Assembly: GCA_002500485.1 (NCBI GenBank)
Contig: DLRJ01000003.1
Span: 1-31,864, forward strand
Reading direction: 5' to 3'
DNA: 31,864 nucleotides
Source: Dehalococcoidia bacterium UBA7891
Lineage (GTDB): Bacteria; Chloroflexota; Dehalococcoidia; Lucifugimonadales; UBA826
In this document: positions 31,722 through 31,864 of the stretch, piece by piece
Layout: each line of letters starts with the position of its first letter
How positions within the stretch are numbered: position 1 is the first letter of the stretch
Notes under the pieces: model-generated
Seen by the model: only the letters and a program-made list of their open reading frames with translations
Told to the model about the DNA's origin: nothing
Databases searched by the model: none
Position numbers and translations under genes: made by a program

Positions 31722-31864
31722 ATGTCGCGTTCAATAAAGAAAGGGCCGTACGTGCACCCAAAGTTGGCAAAAAAAATTGACCAAGCAGTTAAATCAAATA
31801 GTAGAGAAGTGATAAAAACATGGTCCAGAGCCTCTATGATCATGCCTGATATGCTGGGATTGAC
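31722..31864 (+). CDS. rpsS: Small ribosomal subunit protein S19, cut by the window edge
   Basis: The first 47 codons are visible: M-S-R-S-I-K-K-G-P-Y-V, then VKSNSREVIKTWSRASMIMPDMLGL. This matches the start of S19, a protein of the 30S head near the A site. GAGAGGTG lies before the ATG. Its place after rplB is the usual one; the rest is beyond the window. Confidence 0.95.
   Translation, partial: MSRSIKKGPYVHPKLAKKIDQAVKSNSREVIKTWSRASMIMPDMLGL

Noticed and set aside
1..31864. CRISPR arrays, insertion sequences, prophage or integron parts
   Set aside because: No regularly spaced direct repeats, no transposase or integrase genes and no tRNA-linked attachment sites were found; most of the window is core genome.

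Overview
The window looks like a bacterial chromosome segment, probably from a marine Chloroflexota lineage (SAR202 / Dehalococcoidia-like). That placement is an inference: the base composition is AT-leaning, TTG and GTG starts are common, GuaB3-type, CapA-type and MFS genes recur, and ribosomal protein S12 carries an N-terminal insertion of the kind I associate with Chloroflexi. No rRNA, tRNA, CRISPR array, insertion sequence or prophage was found. No stretch without a gene exceeds 300 bases.

Layout. 1-4.3 kb: the start of a lipoprotein gene (cut by the window edge), two related unknown small proteins in the same orientation, an ElaA-like acetyltransferase, a CapA-type metallophosphatase and a RimJ/RimL-like acetyltransferase. 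4.3-7.6 kb: prfA-prmC (release factor 1 and the enzyme that methylates its GGQ glutamine) behind a perfect 20-bp palindrome, then a GuaB3-type IMPDH relative on the other strand. 7.85-9.8 kb: a QueG-like epoxyqueuosine reductase whose 3' end overlaps an Nmad3-like putative nucleotide-modification protein. 9.8-11.9 kb: a zinc/manganese-type ABC ATPase and permease behind a perfect consensus promoter with a Fur-type 7-1-7 dyad, facing a Fur-family regulator gene. 12.1-13.4 kb: an MFS transporter. 13.4-19.1 kb: a TPP riboswitch with a terminator and a visible antiterminator, then an ABC importer for a thiamine pyrimidine precursor (ThiZ-ThiX-ThiY types), a TenA lacking the usual cysteine, ThiD and a Fsr-like MFS transporter. 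Together these read as a thiamine-pyrimidine salvage operon. 19.1-24 kb: an M24 peptidase and hisS on the minus strand, divergent from a long Rel/SpoT enzyme. 24-25.4 kb: rpsT, rpsP, khpA, rimM. 25.4 kb to the end: a perfect consensus promoter, then rpsL-rpsG-fusA running directly (no tuf) into rpsJ-rplC-rplD-rplW-rplB-rpsS.

The most striking object is rplD. A normal ribosomal protein L4 (about 205 residues) is followed by an acidic linker and a C-terminal domain closely resembling the C-terminal domain of RNA polymerase alpha (alphaCTD), with most of the DNA-contacting residues kept. L4 is known in E. coli as a regulator of transcription termination, so a fusion to an RNA-polymerase domain may be a previously undescribed link between ribosome assembly and transcription. 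Also worth attention are the QueG/Nmad3-like pair, the paired unknown proteins at the left end, and a Rel enzyme with an intact hydrolase site but an acidic QFDD synthetase motif.
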